Below, in pieces: positions 48,091-60,025 of a stretch of 64,000 bases of DNA. The stretch spans positions 10,906,910-10,970,909 of the forward strand of contig NC_089724.1 of the NCBI RefSeq assembly GCF_035083965.1. Direction: 5' to 3'. This stretch comes from Branchiostoma lanceolatum (lineage: Eukaryota; Chordata; Leptocardii; Amphioxiformes; Branchiostomatidae). Each line of letters starts with the position of its first letter. Within the stretch, counting starts at the first letter, position 1. The position numbers were made by a program, and so were the translations under genes. The notes beneath the pieces were generated by a model, which searched no databases, was not told the origin of the DNA, and saw only the letters and a program-made list of their open reading frames with translations.

Positions 48091-51000
48091 ATGGCGGCAA
48101 TGTACAATATGGTCACTCTAAGCGTTTTCACGGTAGCCTTTGTCTGTGCCTACTTTCCATCTTTGGTGAGTCGTAAAGAGTCTTTTTGTCGTATATATTT
48201 CTTCACTGTTTATAATTTTGTTTTATACAAAATAATTCGTCACATATTCATTGTCTGCATGTGCTATTTTGTGTTAACAGTTCTAATATCTATTGATATG
48301 ACATAGTTGAATGGGCGTCAGAAGGATGACGGCTGAGACATATGACATATGATATGACATAGGTTTGTATACATGTAGAATACCCAATTAAGTCATAATC
48401 TTCTTTCAATTACTAAAATCATCAAGTCATTATTAAGACCATTGCTCGCTGAGAGACCATTGGTCCTAGTCTAGATCTCAAATATTTTCTATTCCTTCAT
48501 GGAAATAGGACTGATTTCAACCTTCATATTGATCGAATCGGTGGACGAATGACCTTAACCTTCCCAATCTAAAGCATTCATTTCTGTCATATCCTGTATA
48601 TCAAAGCACTTAGGTTAAGGACAATATTTTCAAACTGTTTCACATTTTGCTATTGTATCCAGGATGCAGCTTCGGTACAGTCGATGGGGTACAACAACAT
48701 CCAAGGTAAACATACATGCACACTATAATCACATGATTTATCTAAAATACGGTTGATTAGTACGTCTATTGCTGTTCCGTATACATGAGATGCCCATAGT
48801 GGATGGGCATAGTCCACTATACCATGAAGAAGAAAAATTACTTTACTACACGATGATTGTAACAAGAACAATGTATGGCAACTATACGATACATCTGAAC
48901 AGTGGCATTCTTCCTACACCATTGGATACAACATTCCACATCGATTTGTTTGTAACCTTATTTTCTGAGAACATTGCTAGAGCTAGTCAAACATTTCCTT
49001 TTTAATCAACAACTAGTATTGGCATTACTGGAAGATGTTGCCTTATATACTACGTGACAATGTTCTCGACCAGTACACATGTTGTAACGGGGAGTCAGAC
49101 GACATGAACATCCATGTGTTTGCTTTGTACAGGTGAGGGAGATTCTGGGCATGGATCCGGGTGGGTGGCGATGGATTATATCATCGAGGCGAACAAGGGT
49201 GAGAATTTCTTCATGTCTACTTTTGTCATCAAAGACGCAAATGACGACTATTAAAAATGACAAATTCATTCATCTCTTTGTATGTTTTTTTTTTTTTTTT
49301 GGTCCACGCATGTACATCTCTTTTGTGGTCTGTTACGAATACAGACTGAGGATACTAGTAATCAGTTCTTATTTTCCACAGATCTCCATCTGTTTGAGAC
49401 GGATATTGAGTACTACGGACCATCGGTAATGTTCCATACTGCAGTGTTATGGCTCACGAAAAGCCACTGAGGCCATAGAAGACACATGGCGTATGTGACA
49501 CATGCCATAAGTATTGTCTACTGGGAATCAGTCCAAGTATACAAGTACGATATACTGAAACAAGATTGGCGGTTTTGTGGAAATATCCAATTTTCTAACC
49601 CAACAGAGAGGTTGCTATATGGCTAATTAATGATACAAAATACTTAAAGATGCATTCTTCAAACACTCCTCTGGGGTAATGTACAATATATTGTTGGACA
49701 TTCTAGTCACTTGTATTTTTGTATATTGTTAAAGACACTTTGGTACAATCTGTCCATACATATCTTCTCATTTCAGAACTCTCGAAACGCCATCATAGAA
49801 TCAGCGCTCTTGTGGGACTATAAGGAGATCCCCTTCGTCATCAGGCAGGGTGATTACTGTAAGTCCATGTTGTTTACTTGTCACTTTGTTTGTTTGTTTG
49901 TTTGTTTGTTTGTTTGAACCTTTGTTTATTCATGATAAGCTCAATTGAGGTCATGAGGGAAGAGGTATGAGGTCATGAGGGAAGAGGTAAGGGTCAGATA
50001 AGATATAACAGAGATACACATTCATTTGAGTCCAAATATCTCTATAAACATATATCATTACATATTTATGGTACAACAATATACAATTGCTACAACATAC
50101 AACATATAGTTGGGCGAAAGCTGGTTCATGGTCCGTGTCCGTTCGTTTTGTTCATTTCCGTTACTTCAAGAGTCTCTTAAAGGAAGTCAGATTCGGAGCC
50201 GTACGTGTGTCTGGCGGTAGGTTGTTCCAGACATTTGGTCCGCGGTAGGCTACCGATCTGCGGAAGGTCTCTCGCTTGGATGGGCCTCTGGGGTGGGGAT
50301 GGCCGTGTAGCTTGGGACTTCTTTTTCGTAAGGGGTGGAGAATATTACACTAGACAAAAAAGGGATAACAGTTATATCCTTTGTATAAGTGCTGTAGTCG
50401 TTTGTAAAAGTATGAGAATGTATGGTACAATGCTAAACTTCCTTCCAACACAAAGGCATACAAATTTGTAACGACCAGGATCACTTTCGGAAATGATTGG
50501 TCATTATTGATCCTGAAGAAGGCACCAGTGGTCGTTGAAAAATCCGTGTATACCTTTGTGTTGGAAGAAAGTTTAGCATTGTACTATGATAACTACCAAC
50601 ACAGATTAGCTTCCACGATAATATGAAAAGTGCAGTTTTTATTGTATAGCTGCATCTGAGGTATCACGTATACAAAGTGCCATGGAAGAGTTCCACCAAC
50701 ACACGTGCGTCCGATTTGTACAGAGGAACGGCCAGGAGGACTACCTACATATCCAACGCCTGGATGGGTGAGCTTCAACTACATGTCTCCTGCTACAAGC
50801 ACTAGTACTGGTGTCGGGCAAAAACCTTTCTACGGGTGAAACGGGTGTGAGGTACTGACGTCAAACACGCTTAAACACAGCATTTTATTGTTAATCAAAG
50901 GTACATGTCCAGTTGATAACGCTTGGCGCTAATATATTTGTGGTATTAGATATTTGTTAGGTATCAATATGCTACCATAATATAAACATGGAATATGTAT

Positions 51001-54000
51001 AGAATGTTTATTTCTCTGTCATGGCCTATACATACTTCAGATGCTGGGCATGGATTGGACAGAAGCATGAAGGTGCACAGAACGTGATTCTCGGTGACGG
51101 CTACTGCCTGGAGAAGGGCAGCATCATCCACGAGCTGATGCACGCCGTGGGCTTCTGGCACGAACATCAGCGGCCGGACAGGGACGACTGGGTCAACATT
51201 CTGTGGGATAACATCCAAGAAGGTGCTCCTTGTCACAAATTTGCCTTGAGGCAAAAACAATCATTGCAGTCTAAGAGCGTCCCTTGCTTTCAGAAAATTA
51301 TAGACACTTGTAGAAACTGAAGGAACTAGTCATTGATTCTGCATCGTCGAAGGTCACAGGTAAGGCAGTCAAAAATTACAGTAAAAAATGCCCAAGAAAA
51401 CCGGAATGATCAATCAATCAATCAATATACTTTATTTAGACTGCAATGTCCTGTCGTTCTTCCCAGAGGTCCAGTTTAGACCACTCAGGGGACCGATAAA
51501 ATCTGGTCTATGTGGACTGGTGGTCGCTATAGACAGGATTTCTCAAGATTATACGCTTGTGTCAATGGGGGAAAAACAAAAAATGGTCACATTTGCCAGG
51601 TCGTCCTTATGTAGAGCTGATCACTTGTGCAGGTTTGACTGTAGTCCTTTGGTAGGATAAGTCACTTTCTTATTTCTTTTCTGACAGACAAGAAGGGAGA
51701 CTTTGAGAAGCACGCTGAGAGCGGTGTGAGCACGCTTGGCCTGCCGTACGACTACGGTTCCATCATGCACTACAGCAGCCGGTCTCACAGCGTTAACGGG
51801 CAGCCCACAATCGAAGCGCTCTTCCCAACGAACGGCCTGATGGGACAGAACGACGGTCTGAGTTCTGGGGACATTGACAAGATCAACACACTCTACAGCT
51901 GCAGTGAGTATTGCAAATATTGCTGCAATGTGAGAATGTACTTGAATATTGAATTAATGGAGGTATCGACGAAACAAAGACCCCTACAATTTTGACTCTG
52001 TCAAGTTGCAAAGTTTGAAGGGTCGGCATCTATTTGAAAAGAAACCACTCACGTTTTGTTTGCCTACGATTACAGGCACCCAGAAGTGGAGGACCGATGG
52101 TCGCTGTGGCTCTCGTTTCCCAGCTCCAGGGGCGACACCTGGCGAGTGCAACCCGCACGGCCAGTACCCGTGCTGCTCGGCGAATGGTTACTGCGGATCC
52201 GGCACAGACTTTTGCGACTGTGCGGGCTGTGAGGACTTCATAGGGAAACTTGGTAACCCTGTGTTAAGTCCTTAGACTTCATTTATTAGAACACACTGCG
52301 TAGTGGACATTATGAGCTCTGAAGCTCTTGCCCAGTTTATGACAATCAATTGACCTGTGACTGCATTCATTACTCCGGGAAGGAGGATGACCTCCTTCTG
52401 GGAGTATTGGGAATGCATTTGTTTGCGCGTTCGCAGCTATAACTCACGATCCCGTTGTCGCACTGGTGTGTAACTTGGCATATCGTTTGCCTGGTTCGGC
52501 GTGGTGATGCACAATAGCTTTGTTACACCATAACTACTTTAAACGTCAATCCAATATCGTAATTGCACCCCTATAATTAATGCTATGTCCCACTGCCCTG
52601 CCATAGGGACCATGTTATAATCCGTTATGCATGACTGGAATACTTCAGGCAGATACGGGGTATAAATCTTCCTTACTTGCTGTGATCGTATAGTCACTGT
52701 TACATTGAAAAATAGACAACGTGCATCACCACACGCAACCTACCAAACGATATACCAAGTAACATACCAATGCGGCAACGGGAATTGTGAGTTTTAGCTG
52801 CGAACATGTGAATAGTGACCTCCAGTCTGTGTATTAAGTATGCCGTGTCCCTCGCAACTCGCATACAGTATGTGCGCACGGGACGGACTAGGCATTTTTA
52901 CGCACAGTGTGAAAATGGCAAATCTCTGGACCTTCAAACTTACCACACGTGTAGTTTATAATACGGAGGCTGTGACAATGTAAAAAGTTTACGCAGGGGA
53001 TGAAAGATTGTTGAGAAATATATCTCAGAAAAGTGTGCGCGCCAGTGTCACTTCCGGGTGGTTAGATCCGGTGACCTTTGACCTTCGTGAAATGTTACGA
53101 TAATATAAATTAGCCTTTTTTATTGCAAATAGCTTGATAGCTATAGATCAGGCCGGCCTGCAATAAATTGTGGAAAGAGGATTTACTTCATATTGGTGAT
53201 TTCTGATACATCTTAGTTGTAAGGCTGAATGGTTCGTTGATAATTGAAAAGGGGCCATCTAGATCTAACTTTGTGACTTTTCCCGGAATTTCTAGATCCC
53301 ATCTGTGCCATGCTGTAAAAACATACTTTTCAGCAGGTTGACCACTCCTGTATTAAAAGAAAACACTTTTTCTTTACTTGCTCTAAAACACTACTTGGAC
53401 TGAGCAGAGATGCAATTTGTGTGGGTCAATACTTGTACATACTATAAATACTTCACGGAGAATTGTGTCCTACGGACTCTTGTTTTGCTTCAATTTTCAA
53501 TTTGTAATCCCTATTTATCTATGCCAGGATGCCCAACGGTTGTGCTGTACGGCTCCACCAACATCCAGGTCTCCAAGATGACGTCATACACCATGACGGG
53601 AGACACCAAAAGCAACGAGGGCCACCCCGTGTACTTCAGCAGCGCCACCTGCGACTTCCTGTATTACTACAAGGGTGACCGGAACCTGGAATGGTGGGTG
53701 GGGCCGCAGGTTGGGAACAACTTCGGGAGCGTGCACGTCAGGGATTCCCACCTCTACGCTGATGAGATCATCGGGACGTTCCTTCTGTGGGACGACCAGT
53801 GGGTAGAGAGCCCGGATGTGAAAATCGCCTGTTCCGGTTCGTAGGACCCACCACCGTATTTGGGTATCACATAAAACATTGAATTCCTTACATTTGCGGA
53901 TTTCTAACTGTTACGATTCATCCTTCATCGTTTGCAATTACATCTATCCGCAATATTTCACTTTTCTTTTTCAATCCTGGTTGCCCTGATGGTTGGCCAC

Positions 54001-54943
54001 ATTTTCCAACCTGACGTATCAGTCAACTCTATCTGGTCTCCATCTTTTCCCTCGTTCGTTCAGATGACGTCCCAGCTGGCGTTGTAGTTCCACAATCGGT
54101 AGGGGGCGCTACAGACTGTACGAGGGTCAGTCTGCATGGTGACGTCACCCACCAACCTTCCCGCATGACGACCTACACCAGGACAGGTCAGACCAGCGGC
54201 GGCAGGCCCGTCTACGTCAGCGACAGGGACAGCCGAGACTTCCTCTTCTTCTTCGACGACTACAATCAGTGGTGGGTCGGTCGTACGATCGGGCAAAACT
54301 TCGGCTTCGCTTACGTCAACGACTGCGCCATGACACCTGACCAGATCAGGTCCCAGTGGGAACTGTGGGACGGGAGCCAGTGGCAGGTCGTCTCGTCGGT
54401 TCATGCAACCTGTATCGGTATGTAACGTTACATTTTATCTTGCGAACATTTATACCTCCGTCAAAATGGAGGTGTTGAATCCGGTCTGTCTGTCTGTGTT
54501 TTTGCCTGTTTTTGTTTGTTTTTGTTCATTCGTTTGTTTGTGTCGGTGTGTGTCCGTCGTTGGCCTGCAGGCATGCAGAAAATTAAATGCTGTTGACGAA
54601 GTCAGGAACCCGAGGATGACATGCGAAATTGGAGCAATAATGTTGTGTGTGAAATGGACATAGTTGTGCTTTATTTTGTCAAGGAATGTACAGAAACTCG
54701 AGTTATTTGATCTTCGATGTCTTTTTTTTGGTACTATTCATTAACAGTTATCTTCAGTACGACAGTACGACGAAGCAACATGCATCTGATAAGATTTTAG
54801 AAGCGAAGTTAAGCTTCTTAAGATAAAACGTTCACTTCAGTCGTGGTTAAAACTATGGCACGCATATCCTGATTATGTTTATGCATTTCATGTTTAAGAA
54901 TGACCTTTGTTAAATCTCTACTCTGCTTCCAGGTACTGCATAG
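48091..54943 (+). CDS. Secreted astacin metalloprotease with hevein-like domain and two Trp-rich modules
   Basis: Twelve exons: 48091-48165, 48663-48705, 49133-49198, 49382-49425, 49777-49858, 50650-50767, 51041-51222, 51688-51903, 52076-52252, 53528-53836, 54064-54417, 54933-54943. Total 1,677 bp, 558 residues. Order: signal peptide (MVTLSVFTVAFVCAYF); short propeptide; protease domain from RNAIIESALLW to LYSC; hevein-like Cys-rich domain (DGRCGSRFPAPG, PCCSANGYCG); and two homologous modules of about 100 residues (EWWVGPQVGNNFG; QWWVGRTIGQNFG). The zinc site HELMHAVGFWHEHQRPDRD and the Met-turn GSIMHYSS are intact, so it should be an active extracellular zinc endopeptidase. Hevein-like domains often bind chitin. 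The donor at 53836 (gttcgt) is weak; without it the protein would stop at 53844 after the first module. Confidence 0.9.
49888..50320 (-). mobile_element. LINE 3' fragment in an astacin intron
   Basis: On the minus strand it encodes a reverse-transcriptase C-terminus (FRRSVAYRGPNVWNNLPPD, then SFKRLL and a stop near 50167), typical of CR1/L2-type LINEs. The 3' end is a (CAAA)n tail at 49888-49917, 30 bp after astacin exon 5. It is truncated at the 5' side. Confidence 0.7.
51409..51440 (-). repeat. (TTGA)n tail of a short retroelement fragment
   Basis: On the minus strand 'gacattgcagtctaaataaag' style sequence runs into TTGATTGATTGATTGA. This looks like the 3' tail of another small LINE or SINE fragment inside the intron after the catalytic exon. 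Confidence 0.35.
52370..52760. repeat. Hairpin-capped repeat with long inverted arms
   Basis: A hairpin at about 52372-52409 ('tactccgggaaggagg' and 'cctccttctgggagta') is followed by an arm of about 90 bp (52428-52515). This matches the reverse complement of about 52722-52808 with mismatches (shared words 'tcgcagcta', 'atatcgtttg' and 'gtggtgatgcac'). It sits in the intron before the first Trp-rich module exon. Confidence 0.6.
54464..54550. repeat. Hairpin-capped repeat fragment
   Basis: The hairpin 'acctccgtcaaaatggaggt' is followed by a TGTC/TTTG-rich tract. The layout is the same as in the caps at 61540 and 63793, in the last intron of the plus-strand astacin gene. Confidence 0.5.
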
Positions 54944-54997
54944 AACGGTCAGCTGTAAAACGTCTAAACAAGGCCAAGATTCAACTTAACAGTGCCA

Positions 54998-55003
54998 AAT
55001 AAA
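54998..55003 (+). terminator. Polyadenylation signal, plus-strand astacin
   Basis: AATAAA 55 bp beyond the stop codon at 54943. It faces the minus-strand signal of the convergent gene across about 130 bp, with a short (CA)n tract at 55073-55091 between them. Confidence 0.6.
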
Positions 55004-55131
55004 AGGAAGTTTCTGATTGTGAGGTTTTGTGACAATGTGGATAATTATGTCAATAACAAGCGGTGACATCGCACACACACACACACACACAAACACTAAG
55101 AAGCACATGTTATGAAGAAGCCACGATTCAC

Positions 55132-55137
55132 TTTATT
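55132..55137 (-). terminator. Polyadenylation signal, minus-strand astacin-like gene
   Basis: AATAAA on the minus strand about 95 bp beyond the stop codon at 55231. Good position for cleavage just short of the opposite gene's 3' end. Confidence 0.55.
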
Positions 55138-55230
55138 CTGCGTTCGCAAATAGCAGTATTGTGAAAATAGGCCCCAAAGCAAAGTGCCAATGTCACCCGC
55201 ACTGATTCACCAACAGCACACGCTGTTCCC

Positions 55231-58200
55231 TCAGCACTGGTACAGGGTGTTGATCTTCTGGATGTCCAGATCACTGAGGCCAGTGTTCCTCCAGCCGCCC
55301 ATCACTGCACCGTTCAGAGGACGCTGATAGAATAGATACAGCACAAACAAGATTGGAATGAAAAAGACATAGTCGTGGCGACATTGGTTATTTTGTTAGG
55401 TGGTGCTGTTTATGCGGGATTTCCAGCAAACAGAAAAGCCTATTCTGTTGGACAAATACACACGTGCACATACATGCCCACAATACTAAATACTATACCA
55501 TTAGGCTCGCCCCGAGTTGTCGCCAATAAGTATCAACAAGCCAAGTAGTGTCTGATAGATTAACCAATGTCTTCTGATCTATGGTAAAATATTAGACACG
55601 AAATTAAATGAACCTTGGCCGTAATGGTCTCCATGCCGTTCTTGCTGAAGACGTGGCTGCCGAGGTGCATGATGGAACCGTAGTCGTACGGCAGATTCAG
55701 GGTACGGCCCTCGGTGTTCTTGTCAAAATCATGGACATGATCTGTAAGAAGTACATATAATAACTTATTCAGTTAGTTTGCACGGTTCTAAAGCCCCCCC
55801 CCCCCTCTCACAGGACCCGCGGCACGCTAGCGGTGTCACTGCGGACAGAAGACTAAGCACTCAACGAATTTGATCGTCAAAAAATGAATCTTTGTAAGCT
55901 TCGTGTGTTTTGTGGTCTTTTGGGTCATATTTGTACATTTTGAATGATATTCCCATCATAGAGTCAAGGGTAACACAAATTCAGTTTATGACGCAGCGAC
56001 GCCGCCAGCGTGCCGCGGGTCCAGTGAGAGGGGGGCTTAAGTGTAACCCTCTCTGACCTATCGAACGTGGTCTATGCTCAACCTCAATGTCTATGCAAGG
56101 TCCTTGGTCTATTAGTGTGGGATGGGTTCATTTCATAGCGAAACAAGGACAGTGTAGTGTGTAATATATCAAATAGCAACCATTCTTCACCACTTAAAAG
56201 AATAATGTTGAATGTCTGACCGTCTTGTACGTTTTCCAAGTTTATCACGATCCACTGGTCCCTGTCCGGACGGTTGTGTTCGTAGTGAAACCCTACGGCC
56301 TGCATGAGGTGGTGGGTGATGGTGCCCTTCTGTAGACAGTCATTTGCGAGAGACAGTTCCTGTCGCCCCCCCTGGCGACCAACCTCGGAGTGGCACCTGG
56401 ATTTGCAGGATAGTTTCAAAATCCGTCGTCACTGGTAATTAATTACACTGAAGAGTACACAGAATGTATACAATGAGGAAAATATATTTCATTCCATGCA
56501 GCCAATAGGTTATGCTTTTACTTGTCTTTTTACAAAAACCTTTGACTGATAAGTATACTGTTTGCTACAAAACAGATGCTCCGAATGAGGACAGATTACT
56601 TAGTATCATGCATAGATTCTCTTTTCTGAAGTAAGACTTCACTTAGTAAAGATCACAGTTACACTGTATGTGTCTGGGTTAGAACCATAACGTTGTTCCT
56701 ACCCTCCCAGTTTGCGGATGTGGATATAGTCCTGTTCAGTGGTACGGGGTACAAACTGGATGCAGGTCTCGCTGTGGAAGTCCGCCATGCCAGCCAGTAT
56801 CATCGCCGCCTCGGACCCTTCCTCCGGCTTCTGGTCCGAAAGAGGCTCGGCTGTGGTAGGGACAGACATATTTCGAACATATTCTATGAATGTCGCCCGA
56901 TATAATAGGATTTAATACCCACAGATCCAGAAAAGGAAGACACCGCAAGAACTTTCTGAGGGCATACCTGAAAAAAGAGGACTGGGACCGTTGGCGTTGC
57001 GGTCAGAAAGAAACTATGGAAGCTAAGGAATCTCGCTAAGAACCGGAGAAAGATCAATTTCAGGCCAATGAAATGCAACCTTTGAATGAGTCATGTTTCT
57101 ACGAAGAAAGAAAATTGTAATATCTCATATCATTCTTAAGAAATATGTTTGCAACATTCCTTATATTACCTGTTACACAGACGTTACAACTCTGCATACA
57201 GTTCACTAACATGTAGGGTGGGTTGACGTCACACTCCCCGATACTGGCCCAGTGATAACAGGAGGCATGGTTATCCTGGCAGGTGGATGCTGTATGGAAG
57301 ACACCGTGTACAGTTTATCACACAGTATATACTGGTAGTAACAAATACGTCTGACGCTAGAGGTGTAAACAATTATGTTATTCTTCTTTTAAACACAATA
57401 TTCAACATACATGACAGAGCCATAGAATTCTATCATAATCTGACTGCGACTACAGGAACGCTATTTTGAGAAATGTATATGAATCGGTACGTGTTTTGAT
57501 AGCACATTGATATATAAGGTTAGTCGTAGATAGATATACCTGAAATAAAAAGGTTAGATTACAAAATAGTATGCAAGAGGCATTAGGTAATATGAACATA
57601 AAGCAAACAAATTCGTTTCCATCCCTCTAGCAAGGGTAGGCAAATGGAACAATCTTGTTGTACATGGGTTAAGTGCTGTAGGTTGGTAAAGTTTATTGAA
57701 GATGTAGGAGAGAGAAAACTATACTTGGTTGGCAGATGCCGCAGCTGGCCTGACAGTTGGTGAGCATGTAGTTGGGGTTGATCTGACACTCGCCAGTGCT
57801 GGCCCAGTAACTACAGCTGGCGTGGTTGTCCTGACAGGTGCTTCTCTCAGACACTACGCACAAAAAGATACAGCTCGTGTCTTAACATTTTTACCAATGT
57901 AGGATTTGTGCAATACTGTCAATTAGTGCGCTATTGATTGTGTGGTGTATTTTAGAGTACAGCATATGAACGTAATTGACTGTACACGTCTCAATTGTAA
58001 TTGGGATTAATTTTCCATCATCAGTGAAAGTATTTATGAAAACCTAGCCTACTGACTACACACTATTATTGACGGAAACATGTATACACTACGTAGTTAT
58101 GAATAACTGGATATTTATACCCAGTTGTGTAATGTCCGGCTATACCCAGGTCTATCTTAAGTCAGAATTTACTTAAGCTACAAAACAAATTTAATCGCGG

Positions 58201-59314
58201 GTACTTTGTTCACAAACACCGCAGCTCAGTAGACAGTTGACCAACATGTAGTTCGGATTCACGTCACATTCCCCGATACTGGCCCAATGCGGGCAGCCCG
58301 TGTGATCGTCCTTACAGGCGCTTGCTAGAAATATAAAAACAATTCAAAGCACATTTAGCATGACAAAAATCTACTGGACAAGGTCAAACTATCCGTACAT
58401 TCTACATAGTGATATATATTTATTCATCGTCCTACAGCTGCAGGTTCGTTACTAGCGGAATGACGTAAGATAGAAAGACACAGCGAATCGTGAAGGAAAG
58501 AAGGGTACAAAACATTTGCTACACGGATGAATGTAGGAGATGCGACTGATCATGAACTCTACATAACAAAATAAAACATAGGATAGCAGACCGAAGCAAG
58601 CTGGAAAGGTGGTGGTATAAAAGGCCCATAAAAATAGTCTTGAAATTCCCAGCAGTAGAAGTCTCGTTGTCTCCTTACCGAATTCAGAATTGAACACGTA
58701 AGGAATAACTCCAGACGGCCAGATCTTGGCATCCTCGACTGCATTTCTCTTGTGCTGAAATGGAAAACTGCAAATATCAATTTTGTTTGCAAACTCGCGA
58801 GCAGTTAGTGTCCTGTGATGCACAGTAAAGCTTTTTAGTGGCTAATTTGATAAAGGCACACTTAGTGTAATCGTCAATTCGTCCTTGAAAGTTTATGAAA
58901 ATGTATTGACCATACATAGACTGACATAATATAATACGCCAAATCTAGTTCATAATCACGGAGCTCGAGGTCCACACACAAGAGAATTGAAAACGCTAAT
59001 CGTGCAGTTTTAGAAGACTGATCAAGACGAAGCTTTCAGGGAATTCCACATTTAATTCAATTACTTTACATTATCACAGTCTTTTTACTTCTTAGAAAAT
59101 TACTCGTATCGTATTCAGTCTATGATGATATTCGACATGATAAAGGTTTTTGTGAATTGTAACAAAACGGCAAATTATGTCCATATGCCCATCGAAAGGG
59201 ACTTGAGGTTCTGATATCTATTACTTTCCGTTGTAGCAAAAGAGTATTTAGGTTCAGTGCCTATGGTACTCACGAGATCTGCTCCAGCAACGTCACCCTT
59301 ATTCAGCTGAAGGC
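55231..59314 (-). CDS. Astacin-like pseudoprotease with three internal ShK domains, 5'-partial
   Basis: Exons in order: 59314-59274 (propeptide end), 58754-58679 (protease start, RNAVEDAKIWPSGVIPYVF), 58324-58205, 57853-57725 and 57289-57170 (one ShK domain each), 56850-56703 (SETCIQFVPRTTEQDYIHI), 56396-56221 (zinc-site region), 55741-55614 (LPYDYGSIMHL), 55323-55231 (INTLYQC, stop TGA). Frames and phases join throughout, giving about 342 codons. The ShK exons are phase 1-1 with lengths divisible by three, and they interrupt the protease fold between its first strand and first helix. The zinc site reads HHLMQAVGFHYEH: the catalytic Glu and the second and third zinc His are lost, and the Met-turn Tyr is Leu. 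The protein is therefore predicted to be secreted but not proteolytic. The signal-peptide exon was not identified; it should lie above 59314. Confidence 0.87.
55792..56037. mobile_element. PIF/Harbinger-like MITE, 246 bp
   Basis: The ends are inverted over about 45 bp: left 'agcccccccc...ctctcacaggacccgc', right 'gcgggtccagtgagagg...ggct' (arm words 'gcggcacgct' in both). The flanking TAA on each side (55789-55791 and 56038-56040) fits the 3-bp target duplication of PIF/Harbinger elements. There is no coding capacity. It lies in the intron before the catalytic-site exon of the astacin-like gene. Confidence 0.7.
57170..57289 (-). CDS. ShK-domain exon 3 of the astacin-like gene
   Basis: 120 bp, phase 1-1. 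It shows the six-cysteine ShK pattern, with CQDNHASCYHWASIGEC and NCMQSCNVC. ShK modules are disulfide-rich protein-interaction domains, found in many secreted proteases and also in some channel-blocking peptides. It joins in frame to the SETCIQF exon. Confidence 0.88.
57725..57853 (-). CDS. ShK-domain exon 2 of the astacin-like gene
   Basis: 129 bp, phase 1-1. Pattern CQDNHASCSYWASTGEC and NCQASCGIC. The acceptor 'ttttgtgcgtag' was chosen because it alone keeps phase with ShK exon 1. It adds four linker residues relative to its neighbours. Confidence 0.85.
58205..58324 (-). CDS. ShK-domain exon 1 of the astacin-like gene
   Basis: 120 bp, phase 1-1. Pattern CKDDHTGCPHWASIGEC and NCLLSCGVC. 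It follows the RNAVEDAK exon directly, so it splits the astacin domain. Confidence 0.87.
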
Positions 59315-59811
59315 CTGAGGAAAAGGTTGTCAATTGAGGTCATTAAAGCATTTGGTTTAAGCACTATATTTGTGGATTCTACAATGGGTGGGGACTTTTC
59401 CGAAGACAGAATGAAAGGATGCGTGTTGCCATATTTAAGCGATACCACGGTGGAACTGGGTATAACTGTTACTCACGCGGTGTGCTTGTCGCCAACCCAA
59501 CCAACAGACAAGAGATCATTCCAAACATGGCTGTGCGAGACATTTTGAGAGAAAACTGCCTCTATTTTTCAAAACGTGTAGCTCTTCTCTGGTCGAGCAG
59601 TTTGCTGCCTGGACTGTCAACCTCCTGATGCCCCTAGTTATGCACACAATATTTGTGGGCGTGTCGATTGAAAGAAAAACACAGAAAAATGGACATGCAT
59701 TGAACTGATCTATCTGCGCCGTGGATTTTGCCGTATAACGTACCTTGCTAACATGCTTAAGAATCCTGTGCAGGTGACAAATTAACCGACGGAAAACGGC
59801 GCGATCTAAAC

Positions 59812-60025
59812 TTTTATTTTATTTTATTTCTGCAATGAATGTTTTTAAAGGTTTGTCCAATTTTGGGTTGTGCGGAGAAACGTTCTGGCTCTGTCGGCAT
59901 CCCGGACAGATTAACGGATGTGACCCAGGCTGACAACAGTACGTGTTCCTAACTATTCTTTCTACCACTGGGAAAGTGGCATATGTTCCGATCCTCTTTG
60001 ATAACTGTAGAAATAGCCACATAGA
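59812..60025 (-). repeat. Probable retroelement 3' fragment
   Basis: On the minus strand it ends in repeated AAATA units (59813-59832). The frame just upstream encodes a short Cys-containing stretch (TYCCQPGSHPLICPGC), but no recognisable enzyme motif. Assignment rests on the tail. Confidence 0.35.

Noticed and set aside
54060..54404. 114-codon minus-strand frame, Asp/Val-rich
   Set aside because: Antisense shadow of the second Trp-rich module exon.
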